From Salinicoccus sp. Bachu38 (lineage in GTDB: Bacteria > Bacillota > Bacilli > Staphylococcales > Salinicoccaceae): 64,000 bases of DNA. The stretch covers positions 372,001 to 436,000 of the forward strand of contig NZ_CP138333.2 of assembly GCF_038561955.2 (NCBI RefSeq). The letters run 5' to 3'. Below, in pieces: positions 53,647 to 63,436 of this stretch. The position numbers were made by a program, and so were the translations under genes. A model generated the notes under the pieces. The model was given only the letters and a program-made list of their open reading frames with translations. It did not search any database and was not told where the DNA came from. Numbering within the stretch: position 1 is the first letter of the stretch; every line of letters begins with the position of its first letter.

Positions 53647-54135
53647 ATGAGAAGATTGAAGAAGATCAAAGCGGCCGGGGTCAATCCCCTCTGGAACATG
53701 TACCAGACCATCTCCCGCTTCAAAATCATCAGAAATTTCATCGTGATCGAAATCGGCCGCTACTGCCCATCGACGAAATGGAAGCACAAGCTGTACAGGA
53801 ACTTTCTTGGAATGAAGCTTGCGGACAATGTCTCCCTGGCATTCAGGGCCATGCCGGACCTGATGCATCCCGAACGCATCCACATTGGCAAAAACAGTAT
53901 AATCGGGTATAATACAGTAATATTGACGCATGAATATCTGGTGGATGAGTACAGGATCGGAGACGTGCGCATCGGCCATGATACTATGGTGGGGGCGAAT
54001 GTGACCATTCTGCCGGGTGTGGTGATTGGAGATCATGCAGTCATCGGTGCGGGAAGTGTGGTCTCCAAAGATGTTCCCGACCATTCAATCTGCTACGGCA
54101 ACCCGCTTATAGTAAGGAGTAGGAATAATGAATAG
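53647..54135 (+). CDS. Left-handed beta-helix acyltransferase, YvoF-like
   Basis: A 162-residue acyltransferase with hexapeptide repeats (IHIGKNSIIGYNTVILTHE, RIGDVRIGHDTMVGANVTILPGVVIGDHAVIGAGSVVSKD), matching the LbH family and Bacillus YvoF in length and position after lgt. Substrate unknown; O-acetyltransfer to a sugar or small molecule is typical. GGGAGGTGAATC spans the lgt stop. The gene overlaps the next by eight bases. Confidence 0.85.
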   Translation: MRRLKKIKAAGVNPLWNMYQTISRFKIIRNFIVIEIGRYCPSTKWKHKLYRNFLGMKLADNVSLAFRAMPDLMHPERIHIGKNSIIGYNTVILTHEYLVDEYRIGDVRIGHDTMVGANVTILPGVVIGDHAVIGAGSVVSKDVPDHSICYGNPLIVRSRNNE

Positions 54136-55546
54136 GAAAGTGATCCCTTTCGATCAGAATGGAGAATTCCATTTTAATCAGGGCTTGAAAAAAACAGAAC
54201 AGAATAAGAAGCAGGCGGCACTGAAAAGCTTTCACAAGGCCTTCGAGCTCGATCAGAACAACTTGGCATACCTTTCCCAGTACGCATACCTGCTTGCTGA
54301 AAATGGACGCGGAGCAGAAGCTGAACATATATTGATTAATGCCTTCATTCAGCATCAGTATGATGCTGAATTTTATTTTATACTAAGCCAGCTCTATATC
54401 ATCATGAACGATCCGAACAAGGCGTTCCTCTTCGGCGTACAGTATGTACAGCACGAACCGGATTCCGGTTATGACGAAGAGCTCGAGCAGATGTTCGAGG
54501 TGAGCATCCAGGATGAGGATGAGGTGGAACGGGAAGCGATACGGTTCACCGGCCAGCACCTGTTCCAGCACTTGTTCATGAATGCACGGATAGAGGAGGC
54601 GCTGGACTTCCTTTCCACCATCCCCGAATCGATTCAGGAGGAGCGGGAGTTCCGCAACCAGAAAGCGATGGCGGCACTGTTCCTGAACCGGTATGAAGAG
54701 GCGCATGAACTGCTTGAGCAGCTGCTGCAGGAAGACCGGACGGACATGCATGCGCTCAGCCATATGACCCTCCTGTACTATCATACAGGGGAGGAGGAGA
54801 AGTACCGGACATTCCTCAAGAAGCTTGAGGTCGTCCAGCCGCTCGATGACGATGACCGTTTCAAGGTCGGTCTTGTACTCAACTTCCTCCAGCAGTACGA
54901 GCGGTCCTACGAGCTGCTCTTTCCACTCTTCAAGAAGCAGGCGTTCGTCAGCTTCCAGCTGCTTCATGCCCTCAGTCATGCGAGCTATCATATCGGTCAT
55001 TTGGAGGAATCCCAGATGTTCTGGGAACGAATGCAGACATTCCATCAGGTGAATGAACTCTACAGCCCGTGGAAGCGTCATGAAGCGACACAGAGGATTG
55101 CGGACCTCGAGGTGTTCTACCTGAAGGATGACGACCCCTATATGCGGCTCCTCGGCCTATACAAGATCTATAACGTCGTGCCGCGCGATGCCATACTGGG
55201 CCATGAAGTCTGGGAGACGATAGAGTCTCTTGAAGACTATGAAAAGCTCTATATCTCCTTCCTTTTCCAAGGACTGAAGCTTGTCAGGCTCGGCCGCATG
55301 CACAAGGGGCTCGAAGCCATGCGCCGTGCAGGGTATGAAGAGGAAGAGGACCAGCTGGCATGGATAGAGACGTTCCATGCACTCTATGAAAACAAGGTGG
55401 AACTGGAAGATATCGGTGCGTTCGCAGCAGCGACCCTGTACTTCCATCAGCGCGGCAGGAGGATCACCAAGAAGTCGCTCGTCGATGATTTCGATACGAG
55501 CCTCTACCGTCTGAATAAGGCACTCGATAAGGTCAAGCAGATTTGA
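54128..55546 (+). CDS. TPR-repeat protein, YvcD-like
   Basis: A 472-residue soluble helical protein. The N-terminal half carries tetratricopeptide-like repeats (HFNQGLKKTEQNKKQAALKSFHKAFELDQNN, LAENGRGAEAEHILINAF, NRYEEAHELLEQLLQEDRTDMHAL). The C-terminal half is also helical and rich in E and L. The position between the YvoF-like gene and trxB matches Bacillus yvcD. Likely a protein-protein scaffold in the cytosol; no partner can be named. Confidence 0.82.
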   Translation: MNRKVIPFDQNGEFHFNQGLKKTEQNKKQAALKSFHKAFELDQNNLAYLSQYAYLLAENGRGAEAEHILINAFIQHQYDAEFYFILSQLYIIMNDPNKAFLFGVQYVQHEPDSGYDEELEQMFEVSIQDEDEVEREAIRFTGQHLFQHLFMNARIEEALDFLSTIPESIQEEREFRNQKAMAALFLNRYEEAHELLEQLLQEDRTDMHALSHMTLLYYHTGEEEKYRTFLKKLEVVQPLDDDDRFKVGLVLNFLQQYERSYELLFPLFKKQAFVSFQLLHALSHASYHIGHLEESQMFWERMQTFHQVNELYSPWKRHEATQRIADLEVFYLKDDDPYMRLLGLYKIYNVVPRDAILGHEVWETIESLEDYEKLYISFLFQGLKLVRLGRMHKGLEAMRRAGYEEEEDQLAWIETFHALYENKVELEDIGAFAAATLYFHQRGRRITKKSLVDDFDTSLYRLNKALDKVKQI

Positions 55547-56557
<1,011 letters not shown>

Positions 56558-56562
56558 CAGTT

Positions 56563-56591
56563 TCCCCAGGGGATGCCCTGGGGATTTTTTT
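56563..56591 (+). terminator. Rho-independent terminator after trxB
   Basis: Stem TCCCCAGGG / CCCTGGGGA with loop GATG and seven T residues. Confidence 0.93.
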
Positions 56592-56681
56592 GAGCCATTC
56601 GATTGAAAACACCGTTTATGGAGCGTATCATATAATATTGCTACAAAGCTTCTGGCATGGTTTAATTGAGGGAAAAGAGAG

Positions 56682-57593
56682 ATGAAAATAACAAGAGGAT
56701 GTGGAGCAATGAAGCAGCTGATTATTGTAACGGGAATGAGCGGTGCAGGTAAGTCCGTAGCTATCGAAGCACTGGAGGATATGGGGTATTTCTGCATTGA
56801 CAACCTGCCGCCGATTCTCCTGCAGAAGGTTGTGGAACTCATGGAGACGACGGATGGCCAGATGGAGCGTGTCGGTCTTGGCATCGACCTGAGGGGCAAA
56901 GAGTTCTTCGACCATCTCGTGGCTGAAATCGAAAAGCTCAGGGACCATCCCGACCTGGCACTCGAAATCATTTTCATAGACGCTGCCGACGACCGTCTCG
57001 TCACGCGCTATAAGGAGACCCGAAGGGCGCATCCTCTGGACAATGAGGCGAACCTTCTGGATTCCATCACCAAGGAGAGGGAACTGCTGAACGATCTGAA
57101 GGGGCGTGCAACCCATCTCATCGATACGACACATACGACCCCGAAAGAGCTCAGGGGCATGGTGTTCGACATGTCTGCCGGTGAGAACCGCTCCGTCTTC
57201 AACGTCAATGTGATGAGCTTCGGCTTCAAGCACGGCATACCGATCGACGCGGATCTTGTATTCGATGTGAGATTCCTGCCGAACCCGCACTATGTCGATG
57301 CACTCAGACCCTATACCGGTCTCGACAAGCCTGTGGCCGACTATGTCATGAAGTGGAAGGAAACGAAGACCTTCTATGCCAAGTTCTATGACCTCATCAA
57401 ATACATGCTCCCCCAGTTCATGAAGGAAGGGAAGTCCCAGCTTGTCATCGCAATCGGATGTACAGGCGGTCAGCATCGTTCGGTGACGCTTGCTGAAAAA
57501 CTGGTCAGGGACCTCAGCGATGATTTTGATTTCACCATCCGCGCGGTGCACCGGGATGCACCGGTTGAAGGTACGGAAAATGAAGAAGATTAG
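56682..57593 (+). CDS. rapZ: RNase adapter / nucleotide-binding protein RapZ (YvcJ)
   Basis: Walker A GMSGAGKSVAIEALEDMGYFCIDNLPP is at the N-terminus, IDLRGKEFF and YKETRRAHPL follow, and the C-terminal domain has SFGFKHGIPIDADLVFDVRFLPNPHY and IGCTGGQHRSV. The length is 303 residues from the ATG at 56682 or 294 from 56709 (MKQLIIVTG); both have plausible ribosome-binding sites, and the internal one is closer to the family start. In E. coli RapZ guides RNase E to a small RNA; Firmicute YvcJ hydrolyses GTP and its target is less clear. Overlaps yvcK. Confidence 0.93.
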   Translation: MKITRGCGAMKQLIIVTGMSGAGKSVAIEALEDMGYFCIDNLPPILLQKVVELMETTDGQMERVGLGIDLRGKEFFDHLVAEIEKLRDHPDLALEIIFIDAADDRLVTRYKETRRAHPLDNEANLLDSITKERELLNDLKGRATHLIDTTHTTPKELRGMVFDMSAGENRSVFNVNVMSFGFKHGIPIDADLVFDVRFLPNPHYVDALRPYTGLDKPVADYVMKWKETKTFYAKFYDLIKYMLPQFMKEGKSQLVIAIGCTGGQHRSVTLAEKLVRDLSDDFDFTIRAVHRDAPVEGTENEED

Positions 57594-58560
57594 GATCACG
57601 CTGGTCGGGGGCGGCACAGGCCTGAGCGTACTGGCCAGGGGACTGAGGAAATACCCAGTGGATATTTCCGCCATAGTATCCGTAGCCGATGATGGGGGTT
57701 CGACGGGACTGATACGCGACCAGATTGATATGCCTGCACCGGGGGATATCAGGAATGTGCTGACCGCCCTCAGTGATGTGGAGACGAAACTCGAGAACCT
57801 GTTTGCCTACCGTTTCAAGAAGGAGGCGCTTGGCGGCCATGCGCTCGGCAACCTGATGCTGGCTGCCATGTATGACATGACCGGTGATTTTGCCGTGGCA
57901 GTAAAGGAATTGAGCAAGATATTGAATGTGAAGGGCACGGTGATTCCCTCCACCAACATCAGTCCGAAGCTCGCAGCACGTATGGAGGACAATTCGATTA
58001 TCGTAGGCGAAAGCTATATTCCTGAAGTGAAGCAGAAGATAGAGGAGGTCTATCTTATACCGAATGACACGGTAGCGACACCGGAAGCCATCAAAGCCAT
58101 CAAGGCTTCGGATGTCATCGTCTTCGGGCCGGGAAGCCTGTATACCAGCATCATTCCGAACCTGCTACCGGAAGGGATGAGGGAAGCGGTTGAAAATGCC
58201 AAAGGCATCAAGGTCTATGTATCCAACATCATGACACAGGTGGGGGAGACGCTCGGCTATTCTGCAGCCGATCATTTGGAAGCGATCAACAGGCATATGG
58301 GCAGCAGTGTCATTGATTTCATCATCCTGAATGAAGAGGACATCAAAGGGCGGATATCCGAGTACTACGACCGGAATGACATGACGATCGTTGAAAGTGA
58401 CAGGGACCGTCTGAAGGAAATGGGGACGACCGTGATTACGGACGACCACCTGGTCCAGATCGATGAAGAGGGCGCTGTGCGCCATAACAACAAAGTGCTG
58501 GCAGAAATCATATATGATATTGCACTCAAGGAAATCAGCACGTTACAGTACAAGAAATAA
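57580..58560 (+). CDS. yvcK: YvcK/MgfK-type gluconeogenesis and wall-morphogenesis factor
   Basis: From the ATG at 57580, inside the end of rapZ, it has 326 residues, starting MKKIRITLVGGGTGLSVLARGLRKY. Family motifs: VADDGGSTGLIRDQ, PAPGDIRNVLTAL, GHALGNLMLAAMY, FGPGSLYTSIIPNLL. It belongs to the CofD-like family but in Firmicutes binds UDP-sugars and is needed for growth on gluconeogenic carbon sources and normal shape. The overlap with rapZ and the tight spacing to whiA make a coupled operon. Confidence 0.94.
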   Translation: MKKIRITLVGGGTGLSVLARGLRKYPVDISAIVSVADDGGSTGLIRDQIDMPAPGDIRNVLTALSDVETKLENLFAYRFKKEALGGHALGNLMLAAMYDMTGDFAVAVKELSKILNVKGTVIPSTNISPKLAARMEDNSIIVGESYIPEVKQKIEEVYLIPNDTVATPEAIKAIKASDVIVFGPGSLYTSIIPNLLPEGMREAVENAKGIKVYVSNIMTQVGETLGYSAADHLEAINRHMGSSVIDFIILNEEDIKGRISEYYDRNDMTIVESDRDRLKEMGTTVITDDHLVQIDEEGAVRHNNKVLAEIIYDIALKEISTLQYKK

Positions 58561-58579
58561 ACGATAAGGGCGTGATCGC

Positions 58580-59527
58580 ATGTCATTTGCTTCCGAGATG
58601 AAGAATGAATTGACAAGAATCGAAGTGGATACGTGCTGCATGAAAAGCGAACTTTCCGCACTCATCAAGATGAATGGGGCACTCAGCCATTTCAATGGGG
58701 AATGGATCATCAACATACAGACCGAAAATGCCGCCATTGCAAGACGGATCTTCTCGCTGATCCGCACCCTCTATGGAGTGGAGATAGAGCTGCTTGTACG
58801 CAGGAAGATGAAACTGAAGAAGAATAATGTCTACATCTCCCGCATAAAGAAGGACAGCAGGAAGGTGCTCGAGGACCTGGACATTATGAAGGAGGGCGTG
58901 CTTTCCCATGAAATCAGCGATACGGTCAAGGAGAAGGAATGCTGCATCCGCAGCTATCTGCGGGGTGCCTTCCTGGCAGGCGGCTCTGTGAACAATCCTG
59001 AAACATCGGCCTATCACCTGGAGATATTCTCACTGTATGAAGAACACGCCCAAAGCCTGACCGAGCTGATGAACGGATACCAGCTCAATGCAAAATTCAT
59101 CGAGCGCAAGCGTGGCTATATCACGTATCTTAAGGAAGCGGAGAAGATTGCGGAATTTCTGAGCCTGATCGGCGGCTACCAGGCCCTCCTCAAATTTGAG
59201 GATATACGGATTGTCAGGGATATGAGAAATTCGGTCAACCGGCTCGTCAATTGTGAAACGGCGAATCTGAACAAGACGATCAGTGCAGCGATGCGGCAGG
59301 TCGAGAACATCCAGTTCATCGACGAGGAGATCGGCCTTGAGGAATTGCCGGAGAGGCTGAGGGAAATAGCAAGGCTGCGTGTCGAACATCAGGATGTTTC
59401 CCTGAAGGAGCTAGGGGAAATGATGTCCACCGGCGTCATTTCAAAGTCAGGTGTGAACCACCGGCTCAGGAAGCTCGACCGGATTGCGGATAAGCTTAGA
59501 AGCGGGGAAGAGGTCACCTTCAAATAA
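58580..59527 (+). CDS. whiA: DNA-binding protein WhiA
   Basis: A 315-residue protein: two N-terminal LAGLIDADG-like repeats (about 1-90 and 105-190; [23 protein letters not shown]) without nuclease residues, and a C-terminal helix-turn-helix (about 225-310; [37 protein letters not shown]). In Bacillus it influences division and chromosome segregation. Third gene of the rapZ-yvcK-whiA operon; AAGGGCGTGATCGC precedes the ATG. Confidence 0.95.
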   Translation: MSFASEMKNELTRIEVDTCCMKSELSALIKMNGALSHFNGEWIINIQTENAAIARRIFSLIRTLYGVEIELLVRRKMKLKKNNVYISRIKKDSRKVLEDLDIMKEGVLSHEISDTVKEKECCIRSYLRGAFLAGGSVNNPETSAYHLEIFSLYEEHAQSLTELMNGYQLNAKFIERKRGYITYLKEAEKIAEFLSLIGGYQALLKFEDIRIVRDMRNSVNRLVNCETANLNKTISAAMRQVENIQFIDEEIGLEELPERLREIARLRVEHQDVSLKELGEMMSTGVISKSGVNHRLRKLDRIADKLRSGEEVTFK

Positions 59528-59564
59528 AATAGCGTGTACTCCCAATGAGTACACGCTATTTTTT
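59528..59564. terminator. Bidirectional terminator after whiA
   Basis: Stem AATAGCGTGTACTC / GAGTACACGCTATT with loop CCAAT and a T-run; also lies at the end of the minus-strand pspC-like gene. Confidence 0.92.
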
Positions 59565-59570
59565 GGCGGA

Positions 59571-59819
59571 TCAGAATGAATCGGAATCGAATGGTTCATG
59601 GGGACGCTCGGTTGTGCGGTCGACTTCGTTGTCAGTCGGCATGATGAAGCCGACGATGAAGTACAGTACGACGAGGAAGATGTTCATGGTAGCCACTGTG
59701 AGTACCACAAAGATGATCCGCAGTATCGTTGAGTCGATGCCGGTTCTTTCGCCAAGGCCGCCGAATACTCCCATCAGGTAGGAATCGGTTGAGGAGCGTA
59801 CGAGTTTCTTGTTATTCAT
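59571..59819 (-). CDS. PspC domain protein
   Basis: An 82-residue protein: PspC motif KLVRSSTDSYLMGVFGGLGERTGIDSTILRIIFVVL, two membrane segments (about residues 15-30 and 35-60) and a charged C-terminal tail. Phage-shock family proteins of this kind sense or answer membrane stress. AAAGGAGACTGTAT precedes the ATG. Monocistronic; no pspA gene is near. Confidence 0.9.
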   Translation of the reverse strand: MNNKKLVRSSTDSYLMGVFGGLGERTGIDSTILRIIFVVLTVATMNIFLVVLYFIVGFIMPTDNEVDRTTERPHEPFDSDSF

Positions 59820-59890
59820 ATACAGTCTCCTTTCTATACAGTTTAATTATACACTTAATGGAAGAGCAATAAAAAGAATAGGCACACTCG

Positions 59891-60829
59891 TCAGCCGACG
59901 GTCTTCTTTTTATCCTCAAGGTCGAATATGTCCTCCAGTGCGATTTCAAGCGTCGGGAAGAGGAACTTGAAATCATTTTCCATCAGCACTTCAGGCAATA
60001 CATATTGGCCTTTCAGTATCAGCAGGGACTGTTCCCCAAGTATCTTCTCGACCAGGAATGCGGGTGTTTTGAAGAAATCCGGACGGCCGAGGGCAGAACT
60101 CAAATATTTTGAGAACTGCTTCTGTCTGAGCGGCATGGGTGCCGTGAGATTGACCGGTCCTGAAATTTCGGAGTGCACCGCCACATAGAGGAGTGCATTG
60201 AGCAGGTCGTCGATATGGATCCAGCTGTACCACTGCTCTCCACTTCCCAGGGGACCTCCGGCACCGAGCCTGTAGGGAATGCTCATCTTCGGGAGGGCCC
60301 CTTCTTTCGCATCCAGGATGAGACCAAAGCGTGCACATACGACCCGGATACCGAGGTCCTCGAATTTCTTCGCTTCACCTTCCCATGCCACAACCGCCCT
60401 GGACAGGAAATCATGTGGGGCAAACTGGTCCGCTTCCGTATAGCGCACACTTTTGCTTACAGGGTAATAGCCGATGGCACTTGCATTGACGAGCACTTTG
60501 GGGGTGATGTCCGCCTGTTCCACCCAGCGTCTGAGCATGCGTGTTACAGCCACCCTCGAATCGAGGATCTCTTCCTTGTGCTCATCGGTCCACTTCTCTT
60601 CAAGGGAGGCACCGGCAAGATTGTAGATGACATCCACCTTGAGCGGCATGTCCTTCATCCATGAGTCATCCTCCGGACGATCCGGATCATACTTTATATA
60701 ATGGACGAATGGATGGTCTGAATCGTCTTCACTCCGGCTAAGTATATAGACGTGATCCTGCTCCTGCCTCAATATATCCGTAAGCCTGGAACCGACAAAA
60801 CCTGATCCGCCTGTTATCAATACATTCAT
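59891..60829 (-). CDS. TIGR01777 family NAD-dependent epimerase-like protein
   Basis: A 312-residue extended SDR protein: Rossmann motif ITGGSGFVGSRLTDIL (about residues 5-20), YNLAGASLEEKWTDEHKEEILDSRV, NASAIGYYPVSK, and VVCARFGLILDAKEGALPKM; the C-terminal DUF1731 (about 255-305) is present. The substrate of this family (YfcH, SDR39U1) is unknown. AAGGAGCGTGAT precedes the ATG. It lies next to clpP, as in S. aureus. Confidence 0.9.
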   Translation of the reverse strand: MNVLITGGSGFVGSRLTDILRQEQDHVYILSRSEDDSDHPFVHYIKYDPDRPEDDSWMKDMPLKVDVIYNLAGASLEEKWTDEHKEEILDSRVAVTRMLRRWVEQADITPKVLVNASAIGYYPVSKSVRYTEADQFAPHDFLSRAVVAWEGEAKKFEDLGIRVVCARFGLILDAKEGALPKMSIPYRLGAGGPLGSGEQWYSWIHIDDLLNALLYVAVHSEISGPVNLTAPMPLRQKQFSKYLSSALGRPDFFKTPAFLVEKILGEQSLLILKGQYVLPEVLMENDFKFLFPTLEIALEDIFDLEDKKKTVG

Positions 60830-60890
60830 ATCATCACGCTCCTTAGTGTCATTATATCCTTTAAGGTGCGTACATAATCAGATTTCAACC

Positions 60891-60930
60891 AAAAAAAGAA
60901 AGCCGGGGGAAATTTTTCTCCCGGCTTTCT
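60891..60930 (-). terminator. Rho-independent terminator of clpP
   Basis: On the minus strand, stem AGAAAGCCGGGAG / CCCCCGGCTTTCT, then a run of seven or more T residues. Confidence 0.9.
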
Positions 60931-60942
60931 GTTATGAAGGGA

Positions 60943-61536
60943 TCAGCCCTGAAGCTTTTCAGGCTCCATCACTTCGTCCACAAGACCGTATTCCTTGGCT
61001 TCTTCCGCTGTCATGAAGAAGTCGCGGTCCGTATCCGTTTCAATCTTATCCAGTGGCTGGTCGGTACGTTCAGCCAGAATCTTATTGAGCTTTTCCCGTG
61101 TTCTCAGGATATGCTTGGCTGCAATCTCTATTTCTGTCGCCTGTCCCTGTGCACCACCGAGCGGCTGGTGGATCATCACTTCGGCATTAGGAAGTGCGAA
61201 CCTTTTGCCTTTGGTACCGGCAGCAAGAAGGAATGAGCCCATGGATGCCGCCATGCCGAGGCAGATCGTCTGTACATCCGGTTTGATGTGCTGGATTGTA
61301 TCATAGATCGCCATGCCGGCCGTAACACTGCCGCCCGGGGAATTGATGTAGAGGAATATATCCTTTTCCGGATCCTGGGCCTGCAGGAAGAGCAGCTGGC
61401 TGACGACGGAGTTGGCCACGTTGTCATCGATGCCTGTGCCGATCATGATGATCCTGTCCTTCAGCAGTCTTGAGTAGATATCATAGGCACGTTCTCCGCG
61501 ATTCGTCTGTTCAATAACTGTAGGTATTAAATTCAT
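60943..61536 (-). CDS. clpP: ATP-dependent Clp protease proteolytic subunit
   Basis: From the ATG at 61536 (AGGAGGTAATACA upstream) it has 197 residues, starting [25 protein letters not shown]. The catalytic triad is visible: Ser in [14 protein letters not shown] (about 98), His in [11 protein letters not shown] (about 123), Asp in [16 protein letters not shown] (about 172). With ClpX and ClpC it degrades damaged and regulatory proteins. Controlled by CtsR. Confidence 0.97.
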   Translation of the reverse strand: MNLIPTVIEQTNRGERAYDIYSRLLKDRIIMIGTGIDDNVANSVVSQLLFLQAQDPEKDIFLYINSPGGSVTAGMAIYDTIQHIKPDVQTICLGMAASMGSFLLAAGTKGKRFALPNAEVMIHQPLGGAQGQATEIEIAAKHILRTREKLNKILAERTDQPLDKIETDTDRDFFMTAEEAKEYGLVDEVMEPEKLQG

Positions 61537-61580
61537 TGTATTACCTCCTGGGAATATGATTGCTATCATTCACTAATTTA

Positions 61581-61610
61581 TTTATACCACATTAGTCAAA
61601 TAAGGTCAAA
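61581..61610 (-). promoter_or_regulatory. clpP promoter with overlapping CtsR operator
   Basis: Minus strand: TTGACC (61604-61609), 17 bases, TATAAA (61581-61586). On the plus strand AGTCAAATAAGGTCAAA (61594-61610) matches the CtsR consensus RGTCAAANANRGTCAAA at every position, over the -35. Confidence 0.93.
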
Positions 61611-61715
61611 AGAAAAACATCTGCTATAAAGAGTAAAATTAAGCCTTTAATTCATTTGTAATTATTGTTATACTTGTATATGCTTTATTAGGAAATACGA
61701 ATATGATTTTATCAT

Positions 61716-61787
61716 ACCCCCGTGGTGTAATGGATAACACGTAAGATTCCGGTTCTTGAGATGGGAGTTCGATTCTCTCCGGGGGTG
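61716..61787 (+). tRNA. tRNA-Arg (anticodon CCG)
   Basis: A 72-base cloverleaf: acceptor ACCCCCG / CGGGGGT (61716-61722 and 61780-61786), D-arm GTGT / ACAC, anticodon arm TAAGA-TTCCGGT-TCTTG with anticodon CCG, T-arm GGGAG-TTCGATT-CTCTC, discriminator G at 61787. The 3' CCA is not encoded. It reads CGG arginine codons. The nearest gene downstream, thrE, begins 18 bases later. Confidence 0.93.
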
Positions 61788-61805
61788 TCAATCGAGGTGG
61801 GCCGT

Positions 61806-62591
61806 GTGAGTGGCGAACTTGAGGTTATAGAAGCTCCAGATGAAGTCCTTAGCGAAGATTTTGTACGCGATGTATTCTACATTGCGATCAATTGTGGCAA
61901 GATGCTGTTGGAGAGTGGAGCGGAAACATACCGCATTGAGGATACGATGCTGCGCATCGCTTCCAATTACGGTATTGAAAATGCCCAGGTGTTCGTTACT
62001 CCCACGGTCATTATTTTTTCTTTGAACGATTATGCGCTGACACAGACACTCCGCATCGAAGAGCGCTCCAATAATCTGGAGAAGGTGATGGTCGTCAATG
62101 AGCTGTCCAGAAGCATCTCTGACGGGCTGACCCTGAAGCAGGCAATCAGAGGAATGGAAAAGATACATAACACCCGCTTTTTCCCTTTGTGGCTGCTCGT
62201 CCTTTCAGGGGGTGTCATCGGCACCATGTTCCTCCTGCTTTTCGAGGGGGTGGCGCGGGATTTCCCCGCCGCCTTCATCGGAGGGGCCGGTGGTGTATTT
62301 CTGATGGAGGGCATACAGCGCTATACGCGGGTGAAGTTCTTCACCGAGTTCTTTGCTGCCCTGTACATTGCGGTCATCTCGATCGCATTTGTCGAAACCG
62401 GCTATGGCCTCATGCTTGATACGATCATCATCGCAAGCGTCATGCCACTCGTCCCGGGTGTCCTCATCACGAATGCAATCAGGGAAATGATCCGGGGGCA
62501 TCTGATGGCAGGCATCATGAAGGGTGCAGAAGCTGGATTGACGGCAATTGCCATCGGTGCAGGCGTAGGTCTTGTGTTCATGCTGGTATAG
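61806..62591 (+). CDS. Threonine/serine exporter, ThrE domain 1 (DUF1212)
   Basis: A GTG start at 61806 with GAGGTGG at 61794-61800 gives 261 residues. The frame is open further upstream, but that part is tRNA. The N-terminal cytosolic part has CGKMLLESGAETYRIEDTM (about residues 30-48), and VFVTPTVIIFSL; five membrane helices follow, including GGVIGTMFLLLFEG and IIIASVMPLVPGVLITNAIREMIRGHLMAG. It pairs with the next gene, which carries the other half of ThrE; in actinobacteria both halves are one protein. Together they would export threonine or serine. Confidence 0.85.
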   Translation: MSGELEVIEAPDEVLSEDFVRDVFYIAINCGKMLLESGAETYRIEDTMLRIASNYGIENAQVFVTPTVIIFSLNDYALTQTLRIEERSNNLEKVMVVNELSRSISDGLTLKQAIRGMEKIHNTRFFPLWLLVLSGGVIGTMFLLLFEGVARDFPAAFIGGAGGVFLMEGIQRYTRVKFFTEFFAALYIAVISIAFVETGYGLMLDTIIIASVMPLVPGVLITNAIREMIRGHLMAGIMKGAEAGLTAIAIGAGVGLVFMLV

Positions 62592-62602
62592 GGGGGAGGC
62601 AT

Positions 62603-63055
62603 TTGGTCTATCTTTATCAATTCGTGTTCAGTTTTTTTGCATCTGCAGGCTTCGGTGTGCTGTTCAATGCACCAAGGAGCGCCCTGGCCAGCTGCGGGAC
62701 GACAGGGGCATTCGGCTGGATTGTCTTCTACCTGTTCAGGGAAGGTGGGACGGATCTCGTCCTCGCCTCTTTCCTGGGTGCCCTCACCCTGTCTGCCATC
62801 GCCATCCTGAATTCTAGGCGCAAGAAGATGCCGATCATCCTCTTCATCACGTGTGGAATCATTCCGCTGGTCCCCGGCGGGTTGGCGTATGACGCGATGC
62901 GTCACGTAGTATTGAACGAATATATGACCGCTTTGGAGTATGGATTCGAAGCTGCCCTGATTTCGCTTGCCATCGCCATGGGCATCATCAGTACCGAGAT
63001 GGCCGATCAGGTCCTGCAGACGATCAGAAAGAAATTGAAGAGAGAAGAGGTATAA
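62603..63055 (+). CDS. Threonine/serine exporter, ThrE domain 2 (DUF3815)
   Basis: A 150-residue membrane protein with about five helices: FVFSFFASAGFGVLFNAPR, GTTGAFGWIVFYLF, LVLASFLGALTLSAIAIL, and MPIILFITCGIIPLVPGGLAYDAM. This is the second half of the split ThrE exporter. The start is TTG with GGGAGGCA upstream, 11 bases after the first half. Confidence 0.85.
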   Translation: MVYLYQFVFSFFASAGFGVLFNAPRSALASCGTTGAFGWIVFYLFREGGTDLVLASFLGALTLSAIAILNSRRKKMPIILFITCGIIPLVPGGLAYDAMRHVVLNEYMTALEYGFEAALISLAIAMGIISTEMADQVLQTIRKKLKREEV

Positions 63056-63057
63056 AT

Positions 63058-63315
63058 GTGCTTGAGCTGACATATTATACAAGAGAACGCTGTCCTTTAT
63101 GCGATGAAGGAAAAGAGCAGATAAAGCTTGCCCTGTCGGAACTCAGATACAGCGATGTCAAGATGCGGACCATCGATATCGACCAGGACGATGCGCTCCA
63201 GGAGGAGTATATGATCCGGGTGCCGGTACTCGTGCATGAAGGTCGGGTCGTACAGGAGGGCATCATAGATTTTGTCTACGTCTATGATTACCTTAAGGAC
63301 ATCCTGGGTAAATAA
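63058..63315 (+). CDS. Glutaredoxin-like (DUF836) protein
   Basis: An 85-residue thioredoxin-fold protein with CPLC (YYTRERCPLCDEG, Cys about residues 12 and 15) and a cis-proline in RVPVLVHEG (about 55-63). The family is the short glutaredoxin-like type. Redox partner unknown. The start is GTG, three bases after the preceding stop, with GAGGTATAAAT upstream, so it belongs to the thrE transcript. In S. aureus a similar gene lies just before the cggR-gapA operon. Confidence 0.82.
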   Translation: MLELTYYTRERCPLCDEGKEQIKLALSELRYSDVKMRTIDIDQDDALQEEYMIRVPVLVHEGRVVQEGIIDFVYVYDYLKDILGK

Positions 63316-63337
63316 TAGAATAACGCGATAGAAATAA

Positions 63338-63400
63338 TTGCATTATTTAATATTTATGATATATTAAATTGTGTAATTATTTTTTGTCCCTGGTGGGACA
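63338..63400 (+). promoter_or_regulatory. Promoter and CggR operator of the central glycolytic operon
   Basis: TTGCAT (63338-63343), 16 bases, TATATT (63360-63365). Downstream is the inverted repeat TGTCCC-TGGT-GGGACA (63385-63400). The stretch TTTTTTGTC then GGGACATAAT closely follows the Bacillus cggR operator. CggR bound here would block transcription without fructose-1,6-bisphosphate. Confidence 0.75.
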
Positions 63401-63436
63401 TAATACGTCTCACTTTGGCGAGAGGTGTTGAGTCTC

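Noticed and set aside
52801-54084. 427-codon minus-strand frame opposite lgt and the acyltransferase
   Set aside because: Rich in His, Asp and Glu as expected for an antisense shadow; no start signal.
61761-61805. ATG at 61761 as the start of thrE
   Set aside because: It lies inside the tRNA-Arg. The GTG at 61806 has a ribosome-binding site and fits the family.
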